64,000 nt of DNA, taken from Phycisphaeraceae bacterium (GTDB lineage Bacteria; Planctomycetota; Phycisphaerae; Phycisphaerales; UBA1924). Within the stretch, counting starts at the first letter, position 1. Every line of letters starts with the position of its first letter. Under the pieces are notes generated by a model that saw only the letters and a program-made list of their open reading frames with translations, searched no databases and was not told the origin of the DNA. The DNA is taken from contig JACKHA010000001.1 of assembly GCA_020639215.1 (NCBI GenBank), forward strand, positions 62,001 through 126,000. The letters run 5' to 3'. Shown here in pieces: positions 55,250-64,000 of the stretch. Made by a program: the position numbers and the translations under genes.

Positions 55250-57160
55250 TCACGCCCGCGCGTCCCACCACGCGGCAAGCATGCACAGCGCGGGGATGCG
55301 TGACGCGGCCCGCGGGTCGTCCGGATCGACGACGCGCCGAACGTGTGCCCCCAGCACGCCATCCTTCACCAGGCGCGACTGCAGCAAGCGATCGCCGAAC
55401 CCCGCCCACGCGTTCGACCCGATGCGCAGGCTGAATCCCTGCTTCGGCCTGGTCAGCACGCCGGGCGGCACGCGCCCGTCGAGGTACCGCCGCAGGATCG
55501 GTTTCGAGCCTCCGACGTGCCCACCAACCGGCCCGCACGCCTCTTCCGGCATCACCGGCAAGGACAACGCCCACTCCAGCACGCGCCGATCCAGGAACGG
55601 GGCCCGCACTTCCAGCCCGGCATCCATCGACGCCCGATCGACCTTCGGCAGGATCGACCCCGCGCAGAAGGTCATCAGGTCCATCCGCTGCGCCCAGCGC
55701 GGCCAGGGGAGATCCGGGCGGTCGTGCGCCGCCGCCCACCCCGCGTATTCCTGCTCGGCGTACCGCACGCCGAGCGGCGCGAGCAGCGCCTCGACCTCCC
55801 ACACCTCGAACCGCGGCAGAACACGGCGCAGATACGACCCGACCGGCACACACCCCGCGGCGACACCCGGGGCGTCCAGCACGCCAACGCCCCCGCTGCT
55901 GCCTCGTTCTCGGCTGATGCTCGCCCCGCTGTCGGGCGCGAGCCGCGGCGCCTCGGCGTGCCACGTGTACCCCGCGAACGCCTCATCACCCCCGTCGCCC
56001 GCGAGCATGACCTTCCCGCAACGTCTTGCGGCCCGCGAGATCGCCCCCGCGGTCAGCAGCGCGCCGTAGCCCTGCGGCTCGTCGAACGCCCGTGCGCAGG
56101 CCGTCAGCGCCTCGTCGAGCGAACCGGCGCCCATCGGCACGCCCGTCCACCCCAACCCGAAGTGCGCGGCGGTCTGGCGGGCGGCCGGAGCTTCGTCGTC
56201 CGACGATTCCAGCGCCAGCGTGAAGGCGTGGACCGGCGGGCGTGAAGGCGCGATCGCCCGGCTTCGGCCTGCGTGCGCCCCGCCGCCCGATTGCTCCGCA
56301 AGGGCGACCGCCACCGCGCTCGAGTCCAGCCCACCAGATAGAAAGAGCCCCACGGGCACGTCCGACAACAGATGGTCGGCGACCACCTCGCCCCAGATCG
56401 CCCCAAACTCCTCGGCCTGCTCGGCGAGGGTGGACCGACCAGGCGCCGGCTCGCGCACCGCGTCCGGCGGCGACCACCACCGGCGCGTCCGAACGCCCGC
56501 ACCGGGCCTCCACTCCAGGCACTCGCCCGGTCCCAGTTTCGACACCCCCTGCCACACCGTCTCCGGCGCGGGGCTGTAGCCGTGGGCCAGCACGTGCGCC
56601 AGCGCCATCGGGTTCGGGTCGGGCCTTCGCGCCAGCATCGCCAGTACCGCGTCGGCGTCGGACGCGATGACCAGCCCCTCCGTCCCCCCCGCGAACACCA
56701 GCGGCTTCATCCCCGCGTGGTCGACCGCGCCCCGCAGCGTCCGCTCCCGATCGTCCCACACCGCCAGCGCGATCATCCCGCGCACCGCGTCGATGGCCTC
56801 GTCGAACCCCCAGCGGTCGACCGCGTGCAGCACGACCTCGCAGTCCGACGTGCCGCGGAACCGGCAGCCCTCGCGTTCGAGACGCCGTCGCAGCGCGGGC
56901 GCGTTGTACACCTCGCCGTTGGCCACTAGCGCCAGATCGCCGCCGCGGCGCTCCAAGACCATCGGCTGCGCGCCCGTCGGCGACAGGTCGTTGATCGCCA
57001 GCCTCGTGTGACCGAGGCGCACCAGCCCCGACGCGGACTGCCATCGACCACGCCCGTCCGGCCCCCGCCGGTCGAGCCGCGCCATCGCCCGCTCCCATGC
57101 GGCGTCGCACGCCTGGGGCGAGTCAAGCGTCGCCCGCGCATGGACCAGGATGCCGCACAT
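55250..57160 (-). CDS. asnB: Glutamine-hydrolysing asparagine-synthetase-like amidotransferase
   Basis: A 636-residue two-domain enzyme. The N-terminal glutaminase begins MCGILVHARAT with nucleophile Cys2, then RGPDGRGRW and VANGEVYNAPALRRRLEREG. The synthetase half has the PP-loop VGLFLSGGLDSSAVAVALAE, MLAGDGGDEAFAGYTWH, KVDRASMDAGLEVRAPFLDR and KQGFSLRIG. All catalytic motifs are intact, so it should form an amide from glutamine and ATP. As the last gene of a methyltransferase cassette it probably acts in modifying a surface glycan or small molecule rather than in general asparagine supply; that is inference from position. Its ATG shares one base with the upstream TGA. Confidence 0.9.
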   Translation of the reverse strand: MCGILVHARATLDSPQACDAAWERAMARLDRRGPDGRGRWQSASGLVRLGHTRLAINDLSPTGAQPMVLERRGGDLALVANGEVYNAPALRRRLEREGCRFRGTSDCEVVLHAVDRWGFDEAIDAVRGMIALAVWDDRERTLRGAVDHAGMKPLVFAGGTEGLVIASDADAVLAMLARRPDPNPMALAHVLAHGYSPAPETVWQGVSKLGPGECLEWRPGAGVRTRRWWSPPDAVREPAPGRSTLAEQAEEFGAIWGEVVADHLLSDVPVGLFLSGGLDSSAVAVALAEQSGGGAHAGRSRAIAPSRPPVHAFTLALESSDDEAPAARQTAAHFGLGWTGVPMGAGSLDEALTACARAFDEPQGYGALLTAGAISRAARRCGKVMLAGDGGDEAFAGYTWHAEAPRLAPDSGASISRERGSSGGVGVLDAPGVAAGCVPVGSYLRRVLPRFEVWEVEALLAPLGVRYAEQEYAGWAAAHDRPDLPWPRWAQRMDLMTFCAGSILPKVDRASMDAGLEVRAPFLDRRVLEWALSLPVMPEEACGPVGGHVGGSKPILRRYLDGRVPPGVLTRPKQGFSLRIGSNAWAGFGDRLLQSRLVKDGVLGAHVRRVVDPDDPRAASRIPALCMLAAWWDARA

Positions 57161-57972
57161 CAGGCGTCGCCCGCGGCAGGTTCTGTGCCGACGTCGCCGA
57201 CCCAGTGGGCCGAGGCCTTGATGTCGATCCCGGCGTGGAGCTCGTCGATCGCCCAGCCCGCGCGGGTGACTTCCTCGCGAAGCGACTCGGGCGTGTACTC
57301 GCGCCGGTGGTCCTCGTCGTCCTTCCAGCGCAGGCCCAGGTCGCGGTACATCACCTTCTGCCAACGGCTGTCCACCGGCGGCACCGCGACCAGCAGGCGC
57401 GGCGCGCACCGCCCGAGCGCCCGCAGCAGCCCCACCGGCTCATCGAGGTGCTCGATCACGTGCGAGCAGATCACCACGTCGTGGCGCGTCGAGGGCGCCT
57501 CCCGCGTCACGTCCCGCACCTCGAAACTCAGGTTCTCGTGCGACATGATCGCCCGGGCCTGCTCGATCCGCACGGGGTTCATGTCGCACGCGGTGACGAG
57601 GCAACCCTTCTCGGCCATCCAGCCCAGGTACGCGCTGGCCCCGCAGCCGACGTCGAGCACGCGTTGGCCGGGGGCGACGCGGTCCAGAATCCACTGCTTG
57701 TGCGACCGCCACAGCCAGTGCTTCGGGTGGCGTCCGCGATAGCACTTGGCCCCCGCGATGTTCAGGTGCTTCTGCACCACGTCGTCGAGCTCGCGCGTCA
57801 GCGCGATTTCACGCACCAGACGCTCGCGCGGGGCCTTGATCAGCGGCCCGGAGCGTCGGACCTCGAGCGCGGCCTCCAGCGTCGCCACCAACGCCGCGTC
57901 GTCGAGCGTCCCCAATGCCTGGGCCAGCGAGTCGATCGTCGCGTGCGGCTGCTCGGCCAGTGCCCGGCTCAT
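57160..57972 (-). CDS. Class I SAM-dependent methyltransferase
   Basis: A 270-residue methyltransferase. The first 90 residues are helical (IDSLAQALGTLDDAALVATL, ALTRELDDVVQKHLNIAG). The SAM domain follows with RVLDVGCGASAYLGWMAEKG, VTACDMNPVRIEQA, RHDVVICSHVIEHLDEPVGL and APRLLVAVPPVDSRWQK. It starts in an ATGA overlap with the upstream methyltransferase and runs into asnB. Substrate unknown; the cassette suggests a sugar or lipid-linked glycan. Confidence 0.85.
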   Translation of the reverse strand: MSRALAEQPHATIDSLAQALGTLDDAALVATLEAALEVRRSGPLIKAPRERLVREIALTRELDDVVQKHLNIAGAKCYRGRHPKHWLWRSHKQWILDRVAPGQRVLDVGCGASAYLGWMAEKGCLVTACDMNPVRIEQARAIMSHENLSFEVRDVTREAPSTRHDVVICSHVIEHLDEPVGLLRALGRCAPRLLVAVPPVDSRWQKVMYRDLGLRWKDDEDHRREYTPESLREEVTRAGWAIDELHAGIDIKASAHWVGDVGTEPAAGDA

Positions 57973-58922
57973 CGCGACCGTCCTTCCCCCGCGTCGCCGC
58001 CCGCCGAAGGGCGGACCGCGGCCACGAGCATCTTCTGGTTCAGGAAACCCAGGCGCTGGGCCGCGCGGCACAGCGCCACCACCCGCCGCCATCGCTTCGG
58101 CCGGGACGCCGCCCATCGCTGCATGTGCGGCTCGAGGAACCCGGGCCGCTCCGGCGCGGGGTAAAAACTCGTCCGCTCAAACCTGGTCACACGGAACCCA
58201 GCCCGGAGGATCGCCCGGCGCAGCGCCCGCCCGCCGACGAACACCTCCGTGTACGCCTTGGGCGTCGGCGAGAACACCCGCACGCCGTTGCCCGCACGCC
58301 GCTGGCGACGCAGCGTGAGGACGTTGTCAACAAACGCCCAGAAGAGCAGGCGCGACTTCGAAGGCGTCACGAGGATCAGCGTCCCGCCGGGGCGCAGCAC
58401 CCGGAACATCTCGTCCAGCGCGGCGGCCCTGAACGCCGGGTCGATGTGCTCGTACGTGTCCGTCGTCACGATCGTGTCGAAGTGCCCGCTCGGGTACGCG
58501 AGGCTCTCGGCCAGGCCCTGCTTGAACGCGAACGGCGTCCGCACACCCCGCTCGCGCAGATTCGCTTCCGCGTGGGCCACCATGCTCGCCGACGGGTCCA
58601 GGCCGTGCAGTTCCTTGTACCGGTCCCGCAGCAGGTACAGGATGTCGCCGAAGCCCGAGCCGATGTCGAGCAGGCGAAGCCCGCCGGGGTCGATGGCCGC
58701 GATCCGCTCGAGTTTGTGGCGCGCGAACGAGGCGTAGGCCTCCTGCTCGGGCGCGAAGGCCTCGTGCCAGAACTTGCCGCGGCAGGCGCGACAGCGGTTC
58801 CGGTAGTTGAACTCCTCGGCCACCGCCTCCAGGCGGTCGTCTTTGGACGCCCCGTCCGAAGACGCCGACGCCGGCGCAACCGCCGCTTGTTCCGCCACAG
58901 CCTCCGCCACAAGCCCGCTCAT
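57969..58922 (-). CDS. Class I SAM-dependent methyltransferase with Cys pair
   Basis: A 317-residue methyltransferase. An Ala-rich start precedes RNRCRACRGKFWHEAF, where the CxxC may be half of a metal ribbon. The SAM domain shows LRLLDIGSGFGDILYLLRDR, HGLDPSASMVAHAEANLRER, FDTIVTTDTYEHIDPAFRAA and LRPGGTLILVTPSKSRLLFW. The last 100 residues hold a basic segment and the motif ERTSFYPAPERPGFLEPHMQ. It overlaps both neighbours by 4 nt, so the three methyltransferases are translated as a block. Confidence 0.85.
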   Translation of the reverse strand: MSGLVAEAVAEQAAVAPASASSDGASKDDRLEAVAEEFNYRNRCRACRGKFWHEAFAPEQEAYASFARHKLERIAAIDPGGLRLLDIGSGFGDILYLLRDRYKELHGLDPSASMVAHAEANLRERGVRTPFAFKQGLAESLAYPSGHFDTIVTTDTYEHIDPAFRAAALDEMFRVLRPGGTLILVTPSKSRLLFWAFVDNVLTLRRQRRAGNGVRVFSPTPKAYTEVFVGGRALRRAILRAGFRVTRFERTSFYPAPERPGFLEPHMQRWAASRPKRWRRVVALCRAAQRLGFLNQKMLVAAVRPSAGGDAGEGRSR

Positions 58923-60124
58923 GCCGCGACTCCGTGCGACGCCCGCGCGCCGTCCGCGCCCGCGTGTTCTTCAACGAACGCGCCGGGGCGCTCGCCGATC
59001 TCCGCCGCCATCGGCCTCTCGAACAGGACCGTCAGTGCCTCGGGCCACTCCCAGAACGGGTACCCGCCCTCGCGCGGCTTCGGATCCGCCCGCACCACCT
59101 CCAACCCCGCCGCCCCGCCCCAGGCGACCACCTCGCGGCTGGTGTGGTGGGTCGCCACCGGCGCGGACCACCAGTCCAGATTGTGGTGCACCGTCGGGTG
59201 GTTCCGCAGCACCTGGTACCAGCGCATCCGCAGCCCGGGCTTGCCCCGCCGTCGCTCGCGCGACTCGAGCCACCGCCCCAGCCGGGCCATTCGCCGGGCC
59301 ACACGCTGCTGCGCCGGCTTCGGGAGGCGCGTCGTCACGCCCCGGATCGCCCCGTCCACGATCTCGTGGGCCCAGTTCCCCCGGTGGTACATCCGCACCG
59401 ACATCAGCCCGCCCGCCCCGACCACCCGCGCGATCGCCGCGAACGCCCGGGCCGCGTCCCCCGTGTGCATCAGCACGCCCAGCGAGAACGCCGCGTCAAC
59501 CCGCGCGAGCGGGATCTCAAAGAGCGACGCCTGCACGACGTGCACGCGCGGGTCGTCGCGGAACCGCTCGTGGGCCGCTTCGACCCCCCAGCCGATGTCG
59601 ATCGAGACAATCTCGCTCGCGCCGTGCTCGAGCGCGGCCCGCGTGAACCGCCCGTTGCCGCACCCGGCGTCGAGCACGAGCCGATCCCCCAGCCGCCCAG
59701 CCAGGAACGTCTTGGACTCGAACGCCCGGCGCGTGTCGCCCCACAGCCCGCCGCGATGCTCCGGCGGGTCGGCCCCATCCGGCGGCGCGTCCCGGTGCCC
59801 CCAATCGCGGAACTGCAGCCACTCGGCCCCGAATCGGTCGATCGTCGCCGCCTCGAGCCCGCCCCGGGCCTGCCCGTTCCGCTTCGGACGCTCGAGCCCC
59901 AGACGACGGAGCACCGCCGCGTGCTTGACCTCCAGATCGGGACGCCGAAACAGGTGGGCCGGCAGCAGACGCGGGATCCCGCCCGCCACCCACCACCATC
60001 GGCCGCTCCCGTCGTGCAGGACCCCCTCCTCCACGCGATCGCCCGACCCCGAGAGAGCCTCGAGGCACAGTTCCACGCCCGGTTCTCCGGGCGACCGCAG
60101 GTGTTCCAGCAGCGACTCGCGCAT
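58919..60124 (-). CDS. Class I methyltransferase with Trm112-like N-terminus
   Basis: A 401-residue methyltransferase, first gene of the cassette. Residues 1-60 (LLEHLRSPGEPGVELCLEAL, WWWVAGGIPRLLPAHLF) resemble a Trm112/zinc-ribbon module that has lost its Cys residues, as often seen in polysaccharide-cluster methyltransferases. The SAM domain has LVLDAGCGNGRFTRAALEHG, EIVSIDIGWGVEAAHERF, ARVDAAFSLGVLMHTGDAAR and GGLMSVRMYHRGNWAHEIVD. GGAGGCCCG before 60124 is a strong ribosome site, and AT-rich ATAGAGCGATACG about 25 nt further up could be its promoter. Confidence 0.85.
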   Translation of the reverse strand: MRESLLEHLRSPGEPGVELCLEALSGSGDRVEEGVLHDGSGRWWWVAGGIPRLLPAHLFRRPDLEVKHAAVLRRLGLERPKRNGQARGGLEAATIDRFGAEWLQFRDWGHRDAPPDGADPPEHRGGLWGDTRRAFESKTFLAGRLGDRLVLDAGCGNGRFTRAALEHGASEIVSIDIGWGVEAAHERFRDDPRVHVVQASLFEIPLARVDAAFSLGVLMHTGDAARAFAAIARVVGAGGLMSVRMYHRGNWAHEIVDGAIRGVTTRLPKPAQQRVARRMARLGRWLESRERRRGKPGLRMRWYQVLRNHPTVHHNLDWWSAPVATHHTSREVVAWGGAAGLEVVRADPKPREGGYPFWEWPEALTVLFERPMAAEIGERPGAFVEEHAGADGARASHGVAA

Positions 60125-60268
60125 CGGGCCTCCGAATCCGCGTATCGCTCTATCGGCCCGCGCACGGCTCGGCCGCCAGCCGCCGCGCCGGTCGCGGCTT
60201 CCGGTATCGAAAGAAGGCCCCCGCCCGCTCCACCGCTGCCCACCAACGATCGCCCGGAGGACCCGATC

Positions 60269-61534
60269 TTGCGAAAGACCCCCTTCACTCTCCTGCTTGG
60301 CACCCTCGCCTTGCCCGCCCTGGCCATCGACCAGGCCCACCGCGAGCGGGCCCACGACATGATCGCCCGCGCCTGCGCCGACCTCGTCGCCAACCAGCAC
60401 CCCTCCGGCGGCTGGAGCATCCCCGACGACCCCAACGCCCCCGTCCTGCCCGCCATCACCGCCCTGGCGGTCAACGCGCTGGCCCTGCACCCCGCCGACG
60501 ACGACCACGAGGCCAACGCCGCCCGCGCCGACGCCCTGGCCCGCGGCACGCGCTACCTCCTCGACCACGCCCAGCCCGACGGCGGCATCTACTTCGACAT
60601 GCTCCCGTCCTACAACTCCGCCATCTGCGTCTCGGCCCTCGTCCACGCCCGTGACCTGCCCGGCGACCTGCCCGGCGCCCCCGACGCCGAGATCGACGAC
60701 GCCATCGACAGCGCCCTCGCGTTCATGCGCACGCTGCAATGGGGCCAGGACGCCCGCCTGCCCAACCCCGACGGCTCGCCCAGCGCCGGCGACACCGTCC
60801 GCGTCGTCGCACCCGACCACCCGTTCTACGGCGGCGTCGGCTACGGCCGCCACGGACGCCCCGACAACTCCAACCTCAACTTCGTCACCCAGGCCTTCCA
60901 CGACGCGGGCGTCGACCGCGACGACCCCGTCTTCCAGCGGGCCCTGGTGTTCCTGCAGCGCACCCAGATGCACGAGGCGGTCAACGACGCCCCGTACGCC
61001 GAGGGCTCCACCCAGGGCGGGTTCATCTACGCCACGGCCGAGTCCGGCGATGAGCCCGGCGTCGGCCAGAGCCAGGCCGGCACCATCGAGGAGACCCTCG
61101 ACGACGGCACGCGCGTCAGCCGCCTCCGAGCCTACGGCTCCATGACCTACGCCGCGTTCAAGACGATGATCTACGCCGGCCTCTCGCCCGACGACGAGCG
61201 CGTCCGCCTGGCCCTGGGCTGGATCGAACGCAACTACACGCTCGACGAGAACCCCGGCATCGGCACGGAAGGCCAGTACTACTACTACCTCATGTTCGCG
61301 CGGGCGCTCGAGGCCGCGGGCTTCGAGACGATTGAAGCGGAACCCAGCGTCACCGAATCCGGCGCCACGACCACCCACGACTGGGCCAACGACCTCATCG
61401 ACGCCCTCGCCGACCTCCAGAACCCCGATGGCTCCTTCCGATCGGTCGACCAACGCTGGTTGGAAAACAACCCGGTGCTCATCACCGCCTACGCCACGAT
61501 CGCGCTCGAGCACGCCGCGGGCCGGGTGGACTGA
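60269..61534 (+). CDS. Exported prenyltransferase/squalene-oxidase-repeat protein
   Basis: A 421-residue exported protein. The start is TTG 60269, eight bases after GGAGG, giving the signal peptide KTPFTLLLGTLALPALA. The rest is alpha-toroid-like with repeats such as RACADLVANQHPSGGWSIPD, YLLDHAQPDGGIYFDMLPSY, SLNF-type motifs (SNLNFVTQAFHDAG), GWIERNYTLDENPG and LADLQNPDGSFRSVDQRW, including QNPDGSF-type QW motifs. The DXDD motif of cyclases is not evident. In planctomycetes these proteins are common exported factors of unknown role. The gene is divergent from the methyltransferase cassette, with 144 nt between. Confidence 0.82.
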   Translation: MRKTPFTLLLGTLALPALAIDQAHRERAHDMIARACADLVANQHPSGGWSIPDDPNAPVLPAITALAVNALALHPADDDHEANAARADALARGTRYLLDHAQPDGGIYFDMLPSYNSAICVSALVHARDLPGDLPGAPDAEIDDAIDSALAFMRTLQWGQDARLPNPDGSPSAGDTVRVVAPDHPFYGGVGYGRHGRPDNSNLNFVTQAFHDAGVDRDDPVFQRALVFLQRTQMHEAVNDAPYAEGSTQGGFIYATAESGDEPGVGQSQAGTIEETLDDGTRVSRLRAYGSMTYAAFKTMIYAGLSPDDERVRLALGWIERNYTLDENPGIGTEGQYYYYLMFARALEAAGFETIEAEPSVTESGATTTHDWANDLIDALADLQNPDGSFRSVDQRWLENNPVLITAYATIALEHAAGRVD

Positions 61535-61570
61535 CCCGCGTACCGACCTGTCCGGATCCGCCCTCAGGCC

Positions 61571-64000
61571 TCAGCACCCCGCGGCGTACAGGTCCAGATA
61601 GAAGAAGAAGTCGTCCCCGCTGAGCACCCCGTCCGGGACGCCATAGCCCGCCTGCCCGGGCACCGCCCCCGTCGTCAGGTCCGCCACCGCCAGGTTGCCC
61701 GCGCCGAACTCGGTCAGGTAGTAGAAGAAGTCGTCGCTCGACACGATCCCGTCGGGCACGCCGTATCCCGGCGCCCCGGCCAGGGCCGTGGTCGTCAGGT
61801 CCGCCCCGCACCCCGCGAGCAGGTCCGCCCGCCACGCCCCTCGCCCGTACGTCGCCGCGGCGATCGTCCGATTCGCCCGGTCGATCTGCAGGTCCGTCAC
61901 GTTCACGTTCGGCAGCGTGTCGTTGTCCTTGACCCACGTCAGCCCGCTGTCGCGCGACGTGTACACGCCAGCCCCGGTCCCGACGTACATCACCGGCACT
62001 GGCAGGTCGAAGTCCACCTCCAGCGAGCCGGTCCGGGCCCCGCTGGGCAGCGTGCCGGTCATGTTCATCCACGTCTGCCCGAAGTTCTCCGTCCGCAGCA
62101 CGCGGGTCCCGCTCGTGTTGAAGAACGAGACGTACGCCGTGCCCGGCGCGGCCGGATCGATGATGATGTCGCTGATCTGCCCGCTGGGCAGCCCCGCCGA
62201 GCGATCCGCCCACGTCGCGGCGTCGGTCGTCACGAACACCTTGCCCGAGCGGCTGCCCGAGTAGATCACGCTCGAGTTGCCCGGCGCCACCGCGATCGCG
62301 TTGATCGTCGAGCCCGCCCCCACCGCGTCGGTGCTGATCGCGGTCCACGTCGGACGCGAGCCGGTCTGCGTCGCGTTGAGCGTCCGCCAGATCCGGTTCG
62401 TCCCGCCCAGCAGCGTCTGCGGCGCGTTCGGGTCGCCCACCAGCGGCGCGATGAAGTTCACCGGATCGTCGTCCCAGTCGGGCGACGAGATGTTCGTCGA
62501 ACTGTTGTTCGTCCACCGCGACACGCTCAGGTACACGTACGTCGTGTACCGCCGATTCGTCACCGTCGGGTCGATCACGCTGAACCCGCCGTCGCCCACC
62601 TGCGTCTGCGGCCACACGTCGCTCGGGCCCGTCCGCTCGGGCGTCCCGTTGTCCTGCGTCCCGCCGAGCATCCGCTCGACCGACGTCGGGTGCACTTCGA
62701 TGTCGTAGAGCAAGGCCGCGCCCAGCGTCGCGTTCAGATTCTGCCACGTGTCCCCGCCGTTGGTCGACTTGTACACCCCGCCGTCGTTGCCCTCCCAGAT
62801 GATGCCCGTCGGCCCCCACGCGATGGTGTGGTGATCGGGATGGACACGCACCGTCAGCGGCCCGCGTGCCACCTCGGCCCACGACAGCCCGGCGTTGGTG
62901 CTCCGCAGGATCCCCGCGTCGGCGTACTGCTGGTCCACGCCGCCCACGAACATGCGATCCGGATTCGTCGGGTCGATCCCGACATACGCGTCGTACCAGC
63001 ACTGCGGCGCGCAGAAACTCTCCGCCGGCGTGCCAAGGCCGATCTGGATCCACGTCTCCCCACCGTCATCGGTCCGGTACAGCCCCACGCTGCTCGACCC
63101 GCTGATAAACGCCGCCACGAGGCGGTCCGGGTCGGACCCCGCGATCGCCAGCTCGATCCGCGACGTGCCCGCCGGCAGCCCGCCGCCGAGCTGCGCGAAC
63201 GTCGAACCGCCGTTGGTCGATCGCCACACGCCCTGGTTCGACCGCGCCAGGTACACGACCATCGGATCAACCGGGCTCAGGCGGACGTGCCACGTCGAGC
63301 CCGACAGCGGGGTCTGCCACGTCTGCCCGCCGTCGAGCGACCGCCGATACCCGCCGTTGGTGCCCAGGTGGATGACGCTCGTGTTCGTCGGGTCGATCGC
63401 GATCGAGTTGATCCGCGTGCCGACCTGCCCGGTCGTGCCGATCATCACCCACGTCTGCCCGCCATCGAGCGAGCGGAACAGCCCGCCGCCGTTGGCTCCG
63501 CCCTTCATGTCGCCCGTGCCGAAGTACACGACCTCGGGGTCCACCGGGTCGAGCGCCACCGCCCCGCCCACCAGCGACGCGAGTTCATCCGTCAACGCCG
63601 ACCAGTTCGCCCCGCCGTCGGTCGTCTTCCACAGCCCGCCGCCCGCCGTCGCGATGTACGCCGTGTTCGGATCGACCGGGTGCGGCGCGATCGAGTTCAC
63701 ACGCCCGCCCGCGTTGGCCTGCCCGCTCCAGTACTCGCTCGACATCGGCCGCGGCCCGACAAACTCCCACGACATCCCCGCATCAACCGCGCTCGCCCCC
63801 CACTGCCAACCCGGCTCGGCATTGCCCAGGATCCGGATGTACTCGTACGGCGGCGGGCCCATCTCCCGCTCCCGCCCGGGCTGGAACCGCACGCCGGCGG
63901 GCTTCACCTCCGGCATCGGGCCATCGTGCCGCGTCAGAACCCGCTGGTCCGACCCGCCCGCGCAGCCCATCGCCACCAGCGCAAGCAGGCCCGCGGCGCA
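61571..64000 (-). CDS. Large BNR/sortilin-like propeller lipoprotein with GC-type dockerin, 5' end cut
   Basis: At least 809 residues, incomplete at the window edge. The reading frame continues to the last base, and the visible N-terminus (AAGLLALVAMGCAGG) looks like the end of a lipoprotein signal with a lipobox Cys. Two sets of BNR/Asp-box blades follow, for example GGLWKTTDGGANWSALTDEL, GGLFRSLDGGQTWVMIGTTG, GVWRSTNGGSTFAQLGG and GLYRTDDGGETWIQIGLG, as in sortilin/VPS10-like ten-bladed propellers. The C-terminus has two dockerin-like repeats (SSDDFFYYLTEFGAGN and SGDDFFFYLDLYAAGC). It would be a surface-attached or matrix protein binding glycans or proteins. Confidence 0.88.
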   Translation of the reverse strand, partial: CAAGLLALVAMGCAGGSDQRVLTRHDGPMPEVKPAGVRFQPGREREMGPPPYEYIRILGNAEPGWQWGASAVDAGMSWEFVGPRPMSSEYWSGQANAGGRVNSIAPHPVDPNTAYIATAGGGLWKTTDGGANWSALTDELASLVGGAVALDPVDPEVVYFGTGDMKGGANGGGLFRSLDGGQTWVMIGTTGQVGTRINSIAIDPTNTSVIHLGTNGGYRRSLDGGQTWQTPLSGSTWHVRLSPVDPMVVYLARSNQGVWRSTNGGSTFAQLGGGLPAGTSRIELAIAGSDPDRLVAAFISGSSSVGLYRTDDGGETWIQIGLGTPAESFCAPQCWYDAYVGIDPTNPDRMFVGGVDQQYADAGILRSTNAGLSWAEVARGPLTVRVHPDHHTIAWGPTGIIWEGNDGGVYKSTNGGDTWQNLNATLGAALLYDIEVHPTSVERMLGGTQDNGTPERTGPSDVWPQTQVGDGGFSVIDPTVTNRRYTTYVYLSVSRWTNNSSTNISSPDWDDDPVNFIAPLVGDPNAPQTLLGGTNRIWRTLNATQTGSRPTWTAISTDAVGAGSTINAIAVAPGNSSVIYSGSRSGKVFVTTDAATWADRSAGLPSGQISDIIIDPAAPGTAYVSFFNTSGTRVLRTENFGQTWMNMTGTLPSGARTGSLEVDFDLPVPVMYVGTGAGVYTSRDSGLTWVKDNDTLPNVNVTDLQIDRANRTIAAATYGRGAWRADLLAGCGADLTTTALAGAPGYGVPDGIVSSDDFFYYLTEFGAGNLAVADLTTGAVPGQAGYGVPDGVLSGDDFFFYLDLYAAGC

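Noticed and set aside
58934..60268. Long plus-strand frame joined to the prenyltransferase-repeat gene
   Set aside because: It is antisense to the methyltransferase; TTG 60269 with GGAGG and a signal peptide explains the gene better.

Overview
The window is very GC-rich DNA from a bacterium that fits the Phycisphaerae (Planctomycetota). Pointers are four exported proteins ending in the double 'GC-type dockerin' repeat (motifs NDDFFYFL and a terminal G-C), an ECF sigma factor translationally coupled to a WD40-fused Ser/Thr kinase, a fused CcoNO cytochrome oxidase, an LpxI enzyme (hence an outer membrane), and intergenic palindromic repeats of the kind abundant in planctomycetes. The lineage is inferred from gene content; no rRNA gene is present. 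I saw no insertion sequence, prophage or CRISPR array.

Layout. 1-4580 (minus): amidohydrolase, ResB-type cytochrome c biogenesis protein, and the first codons of a further gene that runs off the left edge. 4783-9649: OmpA-type lipoprotein, truB coupled to an ArnT-like glycosyltransferase, a PAP2 phosphatase and tRNA-Val(GAC). 9906-20609: a secreted propeller-dockerin protein, the sigma factor/kinase pair, a cupin, a twin-YHS protein, a uracil-DNA-glycosylase-family protein and two more dockerin proteins. 20716-31470: a lipoprotein and two small unknowns, lpxI, a membrane-tethered Mrr-like nuclease, Tat-exported superoxide dismutase, miaA, a zinc-ribbon membrane protein, topA and a small unknown. 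31500-45741: alpha-L-fucosidase with PA14, a glycine-zipper lipoprotein, ftsH, a methyltransferase, a PadR/HAAS pair, alkaline phosphatase, a HEPN-like/C2H2 protein, a HEAT protein, an exported methyltransferase, tRNA-Pro(CGG) and a 5'-truncated gene remnant.

45988-55246 is a complete cbb3 oxidase operon (ccoNO, ccoQ, ccoP, ccoG, ccoH, safE-like gene, ccoI, ccoS). Nearly every stop overlaps the next start, so one transcript supplies oxidase, copper delivery and assembly factors. With ResB at the left edge, cytochrome c maturation and its main client lie in the same window. 55250-60124 (minus) is a tightly overlapping cassette of three different methyltransferases followed by a glutamine-dependent asparagine-synthetase-like amidotransferase. 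60269-64000 holds an exported prenyltransferase-repeat protein and a large propeller-dockerin lipoprotein cut by the right edge.

The most interesting signals are: several palindromic repeat families inserted between genes and twice into coding ends or interiors (resB, topA); TANNNT hexamers placed 5-8 nt before start codons of at least five genes, suggesting leaderless transcripts; a protein combining an RNxxxH HEPN-like motif with a canonical C2H2 finger; and the three-methyltransferase/amidotransferase cassette.
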